Shown here: positions 1-8,290 of the stretch, in pieces
Numbering within the stretch: position 1 is the first letter of the stretch
How the letters are laid out: each line of letters opens with the position of its first letter
Assembly: GCA_047621945.1 (NCBI GenBank)
Contig: JBLHMK010000034.1
Coordinates: 1-20,200 of the forward strand
Direction: 5' to 3'
Length of the DNA: 20,200 nt
Origin: JAFMKE01 sp047621945
GTDB lineage: Bacteria; Bacteroidota; Bacteroidia; Chitinophagales; UBA8649
Translations under genes and position numbers: made by a program
Notes under the pieces: model-generated
The model's database searches: none
Told to the model about the DNA's origin: nothing
What the model saw: only the letters and a program-made list of their open reading frames with translations

Positions 1-1044
1 ATGAATAAAGTTGTAAGAATTTTCATAAAACGCTGAAGAAGTCCATTCAGCAACATTTCCAGCCATGTTGTATAATCCAAAATCATTTGGCCAGTATGCA
101 TCAGCTCTTACTGTATACATTCCACCATCTTCAGGATAATTTCCTCTACCAGGCTTAAAGTTTGCTAATAGACATCCTTTACTGTTTCTGATGTAAGGAC
201 CACCCCATGGGTATGGAGCTAAATCTTTACCCCCTCTTGCAGCATATTCCCACTCGTGCTCGATTGGAATTCTAAAGTCATCTAATACTGAAAGACCTTG
301 ATCTGATTTATGACCATTATAAAAAGATGTTCTCCAAGCAGCGAATGCATTTGCTTGATCCCAACCTACACCTACAACCGGATAATCATCAAAAGCTGGG
401 TGAGAATAATAATTTCTTGCTAAAGGCTCATTGTAAGAGTATGAAAAATCTCTAATCCACACTAAAGTGTCGGGATAAATAGCTACTTCTTCTTCCATCA
501 ATAAATCTTCTCTTTCAATGTTCGGCTGACTTGCAGCAGTTTGCCAATCTATCCAAACATATTCGTAAATTAGTTTGCCTGTATTTAAGCCTCCACCTAG
601 AGGATCATCACTTGGATAATTCATTGCTTCCAACAATTCTCCTGTTTCAGTATCTGCCCAATCGATTTCTACACTCCAATCAATATACTCTTCACCAGAC
701 TCCTCGTCTACTATAATATTGTCAAGTAATTTGTGTGCTATAGAATCTCTTACCCAGTGCTCGAACTGACGGTACTCATTATTAGTGATTTCCGTATCGT
801 CCATAAAGAAACCTGTAATTGATATCGATTTACTTTGAGATAATAGGGCATGATTCACATCCTGGTCAGATGGTCCGATATGCACAAATCCTGAAGGGAT
901 ATATACCATTCCATAAGGCATTTCTGGCTGCCAATTTGGTCTGTCCAACTCTCCGAGTAACTGTCCATTGTAGCTTCCGCCACAACCTGATAGTAAAACC
1001 ATTCCTATCGCTAGGAACATTACAGCTAATGATTGTAATTTCAT
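1..1044 (-). CDS. gldK: GldK/PorK-type T9SS ring lipoprotein, 3' end cut by window
   Basis: GldK/PorK is an outer-membrane lipoprotein that forms the periplasmic ring of the type IX secretion system with GldN/PorN. The frame begins at an ATG at 1044 and stays open for 348 codons to base 1. The N-terminus is a lipoprotein signal ending in the lipobox LLSGC (Cys21). The mature part has the formylglycine-generating-enzyme (sulfatase-modifying factor) fold typical of GldK: GMVYIPSGFVHIG and FFMDDTEITNNEYRQF near residues 45-93, then DFRIPIEHEWEYAARGG and GLYNMAGNVAEWT near the window edge. About 100 C-terminal residues are probably missing, judging from remembered GldK lengths. A PorP/SprF-like gene lies directly upstream, as in known porP-porK-L-M-N clusters, so gldL, gldM and gldN are expected just outside the window. 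The 97-bp leader holds only a weak -7-like TATATTTA (minus strand, about 1083-1090). The family call is firm. Confidence 0.9.
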   Translation of the reverse strand, partial: MKLQSLAVMFLAIGMVLLSGCGGSYNGQLLGELDRPNWQPEMPYGMVYIPSGFVHIGPSDQDVNHALLSQSKSISITGFFMDDTEITNNEYRQFEHWVRDSIAHKLLDNIIVDEESGEEYIDWSVEIDWADTETGELLEAMNYPSDDPLGGGLNTGKLIYEYVWIDWQTAASQPNIEREDLLMEEEVAIYPDTLVWIRDFSYSYNEPLARNYYSHPAFDDYPVVGVGWDQANAFAAWRTSFYNGHKSDQGLSVLDDFRIPIEHEWEYAARGGKDLAPYPWGGPYIRNSKGCLLANFKPGRGNYPEDGGMYTVRADAYWPNDFGLYNMAGNVAEWTSSAFYENSYNFIH

Positions 1045-1141
1045 AATACTTTGTCTTTTTTTAATAGCAATTTTCAAGCGTGTAAATATAATAATCTTTT
1101 ATTTAAAGAATAATAAACACCGCGCTAATGTAATGTTTTTT

Positions 1142-2110
1142 TTATAAAAATCTCGGATTAAAGATGATATTACTTTTAACATTTTGTTTAAAACTTCTTT
1201 GTAAGTCAAACCTCAAACTGAGCTCATGAGAACCCGAATTCGAGGTGTTCAAAAAAGAGACATTATAATCATAACTATATACGACTCTAATTTTCTCTTT
1301 CAACTTAAAACCTACCAAGCCAATTACCGCGTCATTATTAAGTCCGCTGTAGCCTCTAAACCCTAATCCTGCGATTAACTTCCGCCAGTCTAGCTCTACA
1401 TTTAATTGTGCTTGCCACTTTTTAAAATCTGTCTTACAAAAGAACGATGGTTTTACTTTTATATTATTCGCCTTTATAACGTAAGTCGAATGTAAGTTTA
1501 TTGTACGTGATAAATAAATAATTGTTCCACTTGCCGTATTTGATATGTTAATTTTAGGTGAAGATAAATGTTGCATAGCCACGCCAGCTTCAAAATTCTT
1601 AAATCCATAAATTATACCAAATGAAAATGTTGGAGCCATACCTGACGACGAGGTGTTTGGAAGAAGGTCGTCATTATGCTGCACTACACCAGGTAAATAA
1701 CTCCCATCTGGAGCGGTCAACTTAGCTCCATTCAAACCAAACTGCACAATACCCGCACTTAAGCCGCTTGACAACTTATGCTTTCCTTCTAGAATATGAT
1801 AGGCGGCGTTGATATCTAAATTCGTAAATCTTTGTAAGCCAATAAAATCATTAACCAATCTGAAACCTAAGCCCCACTTCGAACTTATTAATGGCGAGCT
1901 AAAACTAGCATATTGAGTACCAATAGCTTTTGTGCCTAGTCCCACGTACTGGCTTCTATGAGCCAAAGTAGCATTCATGTTACTATTAAAACCGGTGTAA
2001 GCAGGATTTAAAAAAGTGCCGTATTCATTAGCCTGACTAAACTGAACCCATTGTTGAGCATTCAAGCCTAATGCAGAGAATACTAATCCAAAAAATATGA
2101 AAATTCGCAA
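1142..2110 (-). CDS. porP: PorP/SprF family type IX secretion membrane protein
   Basis: This is a 322-residue PorP/SprF-family protein, an outer-membrane beta-barrel family that anchors or couples T9SS components and some cargo to the membrane. A signal peptide ends at about Ala18 (GLNA/QQ). It is followed by the family's N-terminal block, with WVQFSQANEYGTFLNPAYTG at residues 21-40, and then alternating beta-strand sequence with no internal membrane helix. The only usable start is TTG at 2110, because an in-frame stop lies 24 bp upstream and no ATG precedes the signal peptide. The gene is 44 bp downstream of hemD and 97 bp upstream of gldK on the same strand. This position is the classical porP slot beside porK. 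The family has many paralogues, so porP rather than sprF is inferred from position. Confidence 0.85.
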   Translation of the reverse strand: MRIFIFFGLVFSALGLNAQQWVQFSQANEYGTFLNPAYTGFNSNMNATLAHRSQYVGLGTKAIGTQYASFSSPLISSKWGLGFRLVNDFIGLQRFTNLDINAAYHILEGKHKLSSGLSAGIVQFGLNGAKLTAPDGSYLPGVVQHNDDLLPNTSSSGMAPTFSFGIIYGFKNFEAGVAMQHLSSPKINISNTASGTIIYLSRTINLHSTYVIKANNIKVKPSFFCKTDFKKWQAQLNVELDWRKLIAGLGFRGYSGLNNDAVIGLVGFKLKEKIRVVYSYDYNVSFLNTSNSGSHELSLRFDLQRSFKQNVKSNIIFNPRFL

Positions 2111-2154
2111 TCCTAAATCTTTAAAGTAAAGTTAGAACAGTTTATGGGAAAACT

Positions 2155-2898
2155 CTATAAACTAGCTAAATATCTTTCTAAGGAAGCAGACATTGATCTA
2201 GCTTCAGGAATAGGTGCTTTCAGACTTAAGTTTAGTCCCATCTCCTCAATTTTAACACAAGTGTTTGGTCCGAATCCAGCTATATGCCGATCCTCTTGCT
2301 TATACTTAGGGAAATTATCAAATAAAGACTGAACGCCTATAGGGCTGAAAAATATCATCATGTCAAATTGCTTGACATCTATTTCAGACAAATCAGCATT
2401 AACTGTACGATACATTATGCATTCTTTGTAATCAAAGCCTTCCTCAGTTAAAAACGTTGATAATTTATCATTACGAACATCTGGGCAAGGTACTAAGAAT
2501 CTTCCCGCTGCTGGTTTATATTTTAAAAGTAAGAGTTTGTAATCTTCAAAGGTTCCGTTTGCAAAGAAAACTTTTCTCTTTCTATATTGAATATACTTCT
2601 GTAAGTATAAAGCAATTGCTTCAGACATGCAGAAATATCTAGTTTCTTGTGAAACGGTAGCGCGCATCTCTTCCATCATTTGGAAATAGAAATCCATGGA
2701 ATTTCTACTAGTAAAAGTAACCGCTGGATAGGTGTTTAAATCCACTCGTTGTTTTCTAAACTCTTTATTACTAACTCGTTCAACTTCTATAAGCGGTCGA
2801 AATTCTAAGCTTACACCGAATTTTTTTGCAACAGCAAAATAAGGTGACCTTACATTAGGTTCCGGCTGAGAAATAAGAATTTTAGAGATTTTTTTCAT
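2155..2898 (-). CDS. hemD: Uroporphyrinogen-III synthase
   Basis: HemD cyclises hydroxymethylbilane with inversion of ring D to give uroporphyrinogen III, the cytosolic branch-point of heme and other tetrapyrroles. The 247-residue length is normal for the family. Two blocks characteristic of this poorly conserved family are visible: VTFTSRNSMDFYF (about residues 60-72) and MMIFFSPIGVQSLFDNFP (about 180-197), each contributing to a lobe of the two-domain fold. IAGFGPNTCVKIEEMGL near the C-terminus is also typical. The start is ATG at 2898. It lies 32 bp after the DUF4271 gene and 44 bp before the PorP-like gene on the same strand. As I recall, other Bacteroidota also place hemD next to a DUF4271 gene and T9SS genes. 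No other hem biosynthetic gene is in the window. Confidence 0.85.
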   Translation of the reverse strand: MKKISKILISQPEPNVRSPYFAVAKKFGVSLEFRPLIEVERVSNKEFRKQRVDLNTYPAVTFTSRNSMDFYFQMMEEMRATVSQETRYFCMSEAIALYLQKYIQYRKRKVFFANGTFEDYKLLLLKYKPAAGRFLVPCPDVRNDKLSTFLTEEGFDYKECIMYRTVNADLSEIDVKQFDMMIFFSPIGVQSLFDNFPKYKQEDRHIAGFGPNTCVKIEEMGLNLSLKAPIPEARSMSASLERYLASL

Positions 2899-2930
2899 AG
2901 AAAAGACAGCTTTTTACTTCCACCTAATAC

Positions 2931-3743
2931 CTAGAAAATCACTTTGATTAATAGAATAAAAGGTAAAATTTTGAAGGTGCAAAGGTAAGCAAAAAAATGT
3001 AATGACATAATATCTATTTTTTCCAACCAAAGTACTTGAAGTACTCTTATTTCTTTTGCCAACATTACCCCAGCCAATAGCAACAAGATGAGAATAGCAA
3101 AAAACTTTGAAACAGCGAAGGAAGAAAGCAAGACAAAAAACAAAGCGAACCAAATTAAAAAAGTCCAAAGTGGTGAAAAAGCGAGACTAACGGACTTAAC
3201 CAAGTCTATACTTTTGCTATTTGTAGCAAACAAGTGATATATGTTGTTCGATAAATAGTCCCAAACAAAATACAGCACACAAACGATAAACAAACTAGAG
3301 ACTGTCACCTGGGAATCAAAAAAAGTATGCAAAACAAAATGCAGCACTGCAGTAAAGGCTACGATAAATAAAATATAATAGACTAACAAATAAATTAAGT
3401 TATTCTGCTTATCCGTTCTACTATATTGCACATGGTGCTGGAAGCTAACAAATGACTTAAAACTGGAATGAACAATTTCCCTTGATCCAAAATAGAAAAA
3501 CACTAGCAACAAGCTAAAGACAATCACTCCATAAAAATACAGGTCTTTAGTATCATCCCCCTGTCTTAAAGCAACAATCCGATCCTGATGAAAACTAATG
3601 GTATCTGGGTTAAATGCCCAGAACCCGAGCATCGTATCTAATGTTAATTCCAGATCTGCTGAATCCATTAACTGTATAGAATCATTCTGCGCTCCCAGTG
3701 ATAGGGACATAAAGAGACTTAAAAAAAACACCGCTAATCTCAT
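2931..3743 (-). CDS. DUF4271 family integral membrane protein
   Basis: This is a 270-residue membrane protein of unknown function matching the DUF4271 pattern in Bacteroidota. It has a signal-like N-terminus (MRLAVFFLSLFMSLSLGAQ, 1-19), a soluble segment of about 45 residues containing ALRQGDDTKDLYFYG, and then about six hydrophobic segments near 70-86, 116-140, 147-163, 190-211, 213-229 and 247-268. The ATG at 3743 shares one base with the TGA of the Omp85-like gene (TGATG), which implies translational coupling. A TTG one codon earlier is open but less likely. hemD follows 32 bp downstream. The family call rests on topology, length and its place beside hemD. I saw no catalytic motif. Confidence 0.7.
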   Translation of the reverse strand: MRLAVFFLSLFMSLSLGAQNDSIQLMDSADLELTLDTMLGFWAFNPDTISFHQDRIVALRQGDDTKDLYFYGVIVFSLLLVFFYFGSREIVHSSFKSFVSFQHHVQYSRTDKQNNLIYLLVYYILFIVAFTAVLHFVLHTFFDSQVTVSSLFIVCVLYFVWDYLSNNIYHLFATNSKSIDLVKSVSLAFSPLWTFLIWFALFFVLLSSFAVSKFFAILILLLLAGVMLAKEIRVLQVLWLEKIDIMSLHFFAYLCTFKILPFILLIKVIF

Positions 3744-5509
3744 CAAAACAAACTTATAAATCCAAAGTGTATTTTCCCATTTCTAAACTCAATCTTATTG
3801 TCTAAATTTTTACCCAAGGCATAACTCAGGCTAAATATTCCGCCTCTAGTTTGCAAGGCAACCCCCATTCCAAAACCAATAGGCACATCTATATTACCAG
3901 GACCCTTTTGCTCATCTTCAACTATCGCTATATCAGCGAAAACATTGAAAAAGGAATTTTGGGAAAGTAAAAAACGAAATTCGCTGGTAAAGATAGAGTA
4001 ATATGGCGTATAAATAGCTTCCTCATCAAAACCTCTCAACAATCTATACCCACCTATTCGATACTTTTCATTGTTCAATATATTTTTAGCAATGTACAAC
4101 TTCGAAACATTTCTCAGCAAGAAAGTACCTCTCTTGCGAATTGGAATAAACTGAGACAAGTGAAACCCCAAGGCGTAATTGATCTTTTTAAGCGCCAATG
4201 AGTCATATTTGTTTTGCAATGGTTCTCCATCAAAACCAATTAAGCTAGCAATGCTTTGATTGACTTTAATTTTATTCAAGCCAACTCCACCACTCCATTC
4301 CAATTGAAAACCTTTACGAGGATTAAGGACATAATCAAGCTGCTGTAACTCCAAGGCTAATCCATAGCTATTGTTTCTAATATCCAAAGTAGTTGGCAAA
4401 ATACCGCTTGACTTGATAGCCAAAGAGTCTACATTCAATATGTTTGAACTCTGGTTGTCGTAAAAGAACTTAAGTCGATTAAAGCCTCCAAATTGGTACA
4501 ACAAGCCCACTTCTGTATTGATGTCAATAAACAAACTGTCATTCTTGTACAAATTGAAATCTCCGAATACTCCAATAGGAGAGTTTAACAAATAGGGATA
4601 GGCAAAAGCAATATCCAAATTCTGCGTACGAGGTTTCAACTGCCTAAATTCAGCATATATCTCTTCCCCTACTCCAAATGAATTTAAGAGTTGTAGTTTC
4701 CCATCACCGGTAATGGTGACTTTCTTGTCTACCAATTCAGTATTGGGCAAGACTCCCAGAATTAAGTTGAATTGATTGCTCTTTTGCTTTTCTAAAAAAA
4801 CATGTACCTCAGCTTTCCCTGGGGTGAAATAGACTTCCGCTGGCTTAGTTGTCCTCAAATAGCTTAACTGCTTGAGTTTTTGGGAAATACTATTTAATTT
4901 TTGTTGACTGTAGTCATCTCCCGAAGCAATCCCAAGGTAGCGCTGCAAAAATCTCGACTTGGTTTTGGTATCTCCATGAACCACTACACTGTCAATTGTA
5001 ATTGCCTCTTTTTCATCTACAAACAAAGTCATTTTAGCTCCATTTCCCAAAAGCTCAAATGAATCCACCCAAACCTGAGCATAAGGGTAGCCATTGTTTT
5101 CATGGTGCTTTAACACCTCCTTCTCGATCTTATCCAAGAGATTCAAACTAATGCTGCTTCCACTTTTAGCTAGACCTAGCTTTTTCCAAACCTCATCAGA
5201 TACATTTCCATTCTCTAAACGCTGAATAATGAATTGTTGTCCGACAAAAACCTTCGCTTGACAGCCGATGCTATCACACAACAAGGTATCAAGAGAAGCT
5301 GTAACATATCCGCTTTTTCTAAGCTTATAGACTAACTCTTCGAGAGCTATATCCAACTTAGTTTGAGAGTTATAGGTATCGCTGATCTTATACTTCTTAG
5401 GTAAGCCATCCCCATCTACTCGCGATAGATTAAGTATAACGGATTCCTGACTGAATACGAACAAAGACAGCAAACAAAAGCCAATGGTATATGCAAATTT
5501 TCTACTCAA
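3743..5509 (-). CDS. Omp85/BamA-TamA-like outer-membrane protein
   Basis: This 588-residue protein looks like a short Omp85-superfamily member, the group that inserts proteins into, or moves them across, the outer membrane. After a signal peptide (about 1-20) come POTRA-like alpha/beta segments. The clearest is residues 170-242, starting ITIDSVVVHGDTKTKSRFLQ, with an earlier one at about 90-166. A predicted beta-barrel follows from about 247 and ends in a terminal aromatic strand (HFGFISLF). The superfamily landmark RGF/RGY appears in GGYRLLRGFDEE (LRGF at 491-494), and NPRKGFQLEW lies at 396-405. It has fewer POTRA repeats than BamA (five), so it is probably not the essential BamA. The start is TTG at 5509, the only candidate after an in-frame stop at 5515-5513. 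It is the first gene of the leftward run, and its TGA overlaps the DUF4271 ATG. A good -7 box lies at 5545-5552. Confidence 0.75.
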   Translation of the reverse strand: MSRKFAYTIGFCLLSLFVFSQESVILNLSRVDGDGLPKKYKISDTYNSQTKLDIALEELVYKLRKSGYVTASLDTLLCDSIGCQAKVFVGQQFIIQRLENGNVSDEVWKKLGLAKSGSSISLNLLDKIEKEVLKHHENNGYPYAQVWVDSFELLGNGAKMTLFVDEKEAITIDSVVVHGDTKTKSRFLQRYLGIASGDDYSQQKLNSISQKLKQLSYLRTTKPAEVYFTPGKAEVHVFLEKQKSNQFNLILGVLPNTELVDKKVTITGDGKLQLLNSFGVGEEIYAEFRQLKPRTQNLDIAFAYPYLLNSPIGVFGDFNLYKNDSLFIDINTEVGLLYQFGGFNRLKFFYDNQSSNILNVDSLAIKSSGILPTTLDIRNNSYGLALELQQLDYVLNPRKGFQLEWSGGVGLNKIKVNQSIASLIGFDGEPLQNKYDSLALKKINYALGFHLSQFIPIRKRGTFLLRNVSKLYIAKNILNNEKYRIGGYRLLRGFDEEAIYTPYYSIFTSEFRFLLSQNSFFNVFADIAIVEDEQKGPGNIDVPIGFGMGVALQTRGGIFSLSYALGKNLDNKIEFRNGKIHFGFISLF

Positions 5510-5525
5510 GTCTTATTTAAACTCT

Positions 5526-5533
5526 TTACTTTG
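5526..5533 (+). promoter_or_regulatory. Putative -7 box for hemW
   Basis: TTACTTTG matches TAnnTTTG at 7 of the 8 positions, counting the two free ones. A transcript starting near 5540 would exclude the upstream GTG at 5533 as a start and supports the ATG at 5566. Confidence 0.35.
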
Positions 5534-5544
5534 TGAAATATTTC

Positions 5545-5552
5545 CAAAAGTA
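5545..5552 (-). promoter_or_regulatory. Putative -7 box for the Omp85-like operon
   Basis: On the minus strand this reads TACTTTTG, an exact match to the Bacteroidota TAnnTTTG -7 consensus. Transcription would begin near 5538, about 28 nt before the TTG start at 5509. No clear TTTG -33 element is seen at the usual spacing. Confidence 0.45.
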
Positions 5553-5565
5553 CACAATAGATTCG

Positions 5566-6687
5566 ATGGCAGGTATATACATTCACGTTCCATTTTGCAA
5601 ACAAGCGTGCAACTATTGTAATTTTTACTTCAGTACTTCTAGCTTTTTCATGGAGGATTATCTTAAAACGGTTCTTCTTGAAATTAGCAATCAAAAGGAA
5701 TACCTTGAGAAAGAAGAATTACAAAGCATCTACTTTGGGGGAGGAACTCCATCTATATTGAGCGGACAAGCCATTGAACAAATATTATCCAAAATCACTG
5801 CTAATTTTAAGCTGGGTTCGAATGTTGAAATAACGCTCGAAGCAAATCCTGATGATTTAGCTTTATCCAAACTTCAAGAATTAAAAGCAATCGGAATTAA
5901 TCGCTTAAGTATTGGCACTCAATCGTTTCATGAAGCGGACTTACAATTTATGCGCAGGGCACATAATGCTAAGGAAGCCATTCAATCTATTGAACATGCA
6001 AGCAAACTAGGGTTTACAAACCTCTCTATTGACTTAATCTATGGGGTTCCTACTCAAAGTGAAGCTGCTTGGGATGAGAACTTACAAATGATTGAAAAAC
6101 TAGGGGTCAATCACCTTTCCTCTTATGCCTTGACTATTGAAGAAGGTACGCCCCTTTTTCATGAAATTAGAAAAGGCAAAGTTTCGAATATAGATGATCA
6201 ACTAGCGGCAGTAAACTTTAAACAATTGCAAGCTTGGGCTTCTCAACAAAACTGGCAGCATTATGAGATTTCGAACCTCTGTAAAGCAGCTAATTTCGCT
6301 ATACATAACACTGCATATTGGCAAGGGGCAAGTTATTTAGGAATTGGACCGGCAGCCCATTCATTCAACGGAGTTAGTAGGCAATGGAATGTAGCTAACC
6401 TTAAGAAGTATATTGAGGCATTGGAATCTCAATCCCCCTCTTTTACAAAAGAAATACTAAGCGAAAAAGATCAATATCACGAATACATCTTGACGGGAAT
6501 AAGAACCATGTGGGGAGTAAACAAACAGGATCTAGCTAATCGATTCCCAGATTTTTATCCTAATTTTGAAAAACAGCTAATGGAGATCAATCCATCTTGG
6601 ATTAAAAACTTAGACCACCAACTTGTCTTAAGCGACGAGGGTATGTTCTATGCAGATGGAATAGCCTCTCATTTATTTATTGACTGA
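5566..6687 (+). CDS. hemW: HemW radical-SAM heme chaperone
   Basis: HemW (formerly HemN-like or YggW) is a radical-SAM protein that binds heme and delivers it to membrane haem proteins. It is not the coproporphyrinogen dehydrogenase HemN. The protein opens with MAGIYIHVPFCKQACNYCNF, whose CxxxCxxC cluster ligands are Cys11, Cys15 and Cys18 and are followed by Asn-Phe. The extra HemN cysteine after that triad is absent. GGGTPS (58-63), LEANPDDL, IGTQSF, DLIYGVP and YLGIGPAAHSF are all present. I chose the ATG at 5566, giving 373 residues, because homologues begin MAGIYIH. An in-frame GTG at 5533 would add 11 unlikely residues and lies in the -7 box. The gene is divergent from the Omp85-hemD-porP-gldK run, and the cyclase-family gene follows after 17 bp. 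Confidence 0.92.
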   Translation: MAGIYIHVPFCKQACNYCNFYFSTSSFFMEDYLKTVLLEISNQKEYLEKEELQSIYFGGGTPSILSGQAIEQILSKITANFKLGSNVEITLEANPDDLALSKLQELKAIGINRLSIGTQSFHEADLQFMRRAHNAKEAIQSIEHASKLGFTNLSIDLIYGVPTQSEAAWDENLQMIEKLGVNHLSSYALTIEEGTPLFHEIRKGKVSNIDDQLAAVNFKQLQAWASQQNWQHYEISNLCKAANFAIHNTAYWQGASYLGIGPAAHSFNGVSRQWNVANLKKYIEALESQSPSFTKEILSEKDQYHEYILTGIRTMWGVNKQDLANRFPDFYPNFEKQLMEINPSWIKNLDHQLVLSDEGMFYADGIASHLFID

Positions 6688-6704
6688 AACAAACTCTGCT
6701 GAAT

Positions 6705-7457
6705 ATGAAAGCCGTAATTCATTTAAACAACCGCGAATATCTTATTGACTTAAACGAAGGAAGATCTATCTCCACTCCTTTTTATGGAGAGAATCATTTA
6801 CCTCGAGCATTTAACTCTCCAGATATAGACATTGTGCCTGTTCGAAACGGAGATTGGATTGGGAGTACAACGGAAGGGGGTATTTTAAATTTTAAAAACA
6901 TTTTCATTAATCCCCATGGCAACGGAACGCATACAGAATGTGTAGGTCATATTGCCACAGAGCCCTATTACATCAAAGATTGTCTTAAGCAAAGCCATCA
7001 TTTAGCTCAGCTCATATCGATTAAGCCCAAAGAGCAAGGTCAAGATACTTTTATTAGCAAGCAGCAGCTGGAAGCCATTACATTAGAAGAAGGTATTTCC
7101 TGCATTATTATACGCACCTTGCCCAATTTAAAAGAAGATAAGATTAAGGATTGGAGTAACACCAATCCCACTTATATTAAGGCGGACGCAATTGGACATT
7201 TAGTGGAACAAGGCATTGAACATTTCATGATTGATGTTCCTTCAGTAGATCGTGAAAACGATGAAGGGAAACTACTAGCACATAAAACCTTCTGGCAATA
7301 TCCTGGCGAGCAGCCAAGAACTAGAGCAACAATTACAGAAATGATTTATGCTCCGGATGAGATAAAAGACGGATCCTATATCGTTGACATTCAAGTTATC
7401 CCTTTCGCCATGGATGCCAGCCCTAGCAACATTAAGTTATATAAAGTTAAGAATTAG
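6705..7457 (+). CDS. Cyclase-family metal hydrolase (kynurenine formamidase-like)
   Basis: This 250-residue protein fits the cyclase superfamily (PF04199), metal-dependent amide hydrolases that include bacterial kynurenine formamidase. The metal-site region is NPHGNGTHTECVGHI at 69-83. Relative to the canonical HxGTHxDxPxH, the GTH core is kept (His76), the aspartate is replaced by Glu78, and the first histidine sits one place earlier (His71). VDIQVIPFAMDASPSNIKLY closes the domain in the usual way, and ITEMIYAPDEIKDGSYIVDI is typical of the last strands. The substrate cannot be told from sequence. No kynurenine-pathway gene (tryptophan dioxygenase, kynureninase) is adjacent, so I do not assign kynB. 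The ATG at 6705 is 17 bp after hemW, suggesting co-transcription. It resembles a Bacteroidota subgroup with this same altered motif. Confidence 0.75.
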   Translation: MKAVIHLNNREYLIDLNEGRSISTPFYGENHLPRAFNSPDIDIVPVRNGDWIGSTTEGGILNFKNIFINPHGNGTHTECVGHIATEPYYIKDCLKQSHHLAQLISIKPKEQGQDTFISKQQLEAITLEEGISCIIIRTLPNLKEDKIKDWSNTNPTYIKADAIGHLVEQGIEHFMIDVPSVDRENDEGKLLAHKTFWQYPGEQPRTRATITEMIYAPDEIKDGSYIVDIQVIPFAMDASPSNIKLYKVKN

Positions 7458-7490
7458 CTTGATTCAACATTTATTTTTAACTTGACTTTG
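7458..7490 (+). promoter_or_regulatory. Putative promoter of the fatty acid hydroxylase gene
   Basis: CTTG at 7458-7461 (-33-like) and TGACTTTG at 7483-7490 (-7-like, one mismatch to TAnnTTTG) are separated by 21 bp, within the known spacing. A transcript would begin near 7497, about 14 nt before the ATG at 7511. Confidence 0.35.
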
Positions 7491-7510
7491 TCATTATTCT
7501 CAAAGCCATT

Positions 7511-8290
7511 ATGTATGAATTCCTCTTTACTTTAAAACTTGTTTTCTTTTTTATTCTGCGCTACATTTTGTTTGCAGGTACCGCATTAGCAATCTTTTAC
7601 CTCGTGTTTAAAAAGTTCTTTAAGAGGTATAAGATTCAAAATAAAAAGGCTGACAAAAAAGACTTTCTCCGTGAGCTATTTTATTCCATTCAAACCAATT
7701 TAGTTTTCGTAGGAACCGCTCTTTTAGTCGAGTTTGGCCCTTTAGGAGAGTACTCAAAAATTTACGCAAATATCCATGAATTCCCATTATGGTATTTACC
7801 TGTAAGCGTAGTTCTAGCCCTGCTCATTCACGACACCTATTTCTATTGGATGCATCGAACTATTCATATTGAGCCTTTGTATAGAACCTTGCATAAAACT
7901 CATCATCTTTCTACGAACCCCTCCCCCTTGGCATCTTTTGCTTTTCATGCGGGTGAATCGGTTCTAGAATCATTTATCATCATCATCGTCATCTTTTTAA
8001 TACCTATTCATATCTCAATGATATTTGTGTTTACGTCCTTAAGCTTATTGATAAACGTGTACGGACATCTAGGCTTTGAAATCATGCCTAAATGGTTTAG
8101 AAAAACACCCTTATTTCAAATAGTAAATACTTCCGTGCATCACAATATGCATCATCAATATTTCAAAGGAAACTACGGCTTGTATTTTCGCTTTTGGGAT
8201 AGACTAATGGGAACGGAAAATGTAGACTATGTTTCTAATTACGAAACTGTAATAGCGTCGAGAGATAAATATTTTAATACTGATGAGTAG
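7511..8290 (+). CDS. Fatty acid hydroxylase / sterol desaturase superfamily protein
   Basis: This 259-residue polytopic membrane protein carries the histidine clusters that bind the non-heme di-iron centre of the fatty acid hydroxylase superfamily (PF04116): HDTYFYWMHRTIH (His107, His115, His119), LHKTHH (His128, His131, His132), and VHHNMHH (His210, His211, His214, His215), with His186 also likely. The ending YGLYFRFWDRLMGTE is typical. Hydrophobic segments lie near 7-33, 62-75, 91-110, 152-185. Such enzymes use O2 to hydroxylate or desaturate membrane lipids, carotenoids or acyl chains. The substrate is unknown here. Its stop codon lies 17 bp inside the 3' end of the convergent E1 gene, so the two messages are complementary at their ends. 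The ATG at 7511 directly follows a plausible promoter. Confidence 0.85.
   Translation: MYEFLFTLKLVFFFILRYILFAGTALAIFYLVFKKFFKRYKIQNKKADKKDFLRELFYSIQTNLVFVGTALLVEFGPLGEYSKIYANIHEFPLWYLPVSVVLALLIHDTYFYWMHRTIHIEPLYRTLHKTHHLSTNPSPLASFAFHAGESVLESFIIIIVIFLIPIHISMIFVFTSLSLLINVYGHLGFEIMPKWFRKTPLFQIVNTSVHHNMHHQYFKGNYGLYFRFWDRLMGTENVDYVSNYETVIASRDKYFNTDE

Noticed and set aside
531..1046. Two open frames of 61 and 75 codons on the plus strand
   Set aside because: Both are antisense to gldK, whose lipobox and FGE-fold motifs are clear.
2914..3168. 84-codon open frame on the minus strand
   Set aside because: It overlaps the end of the DUF4271 gene in another frame. The DUF4271 frame has a coherent signal peptide and membrane topology, this one does not.
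5506..5694. 62-codon open frame on the minus strand covering the hemW start
   Set aside because: It is antisense to the conserved HemW N-terminus and covers both divergent promoters.
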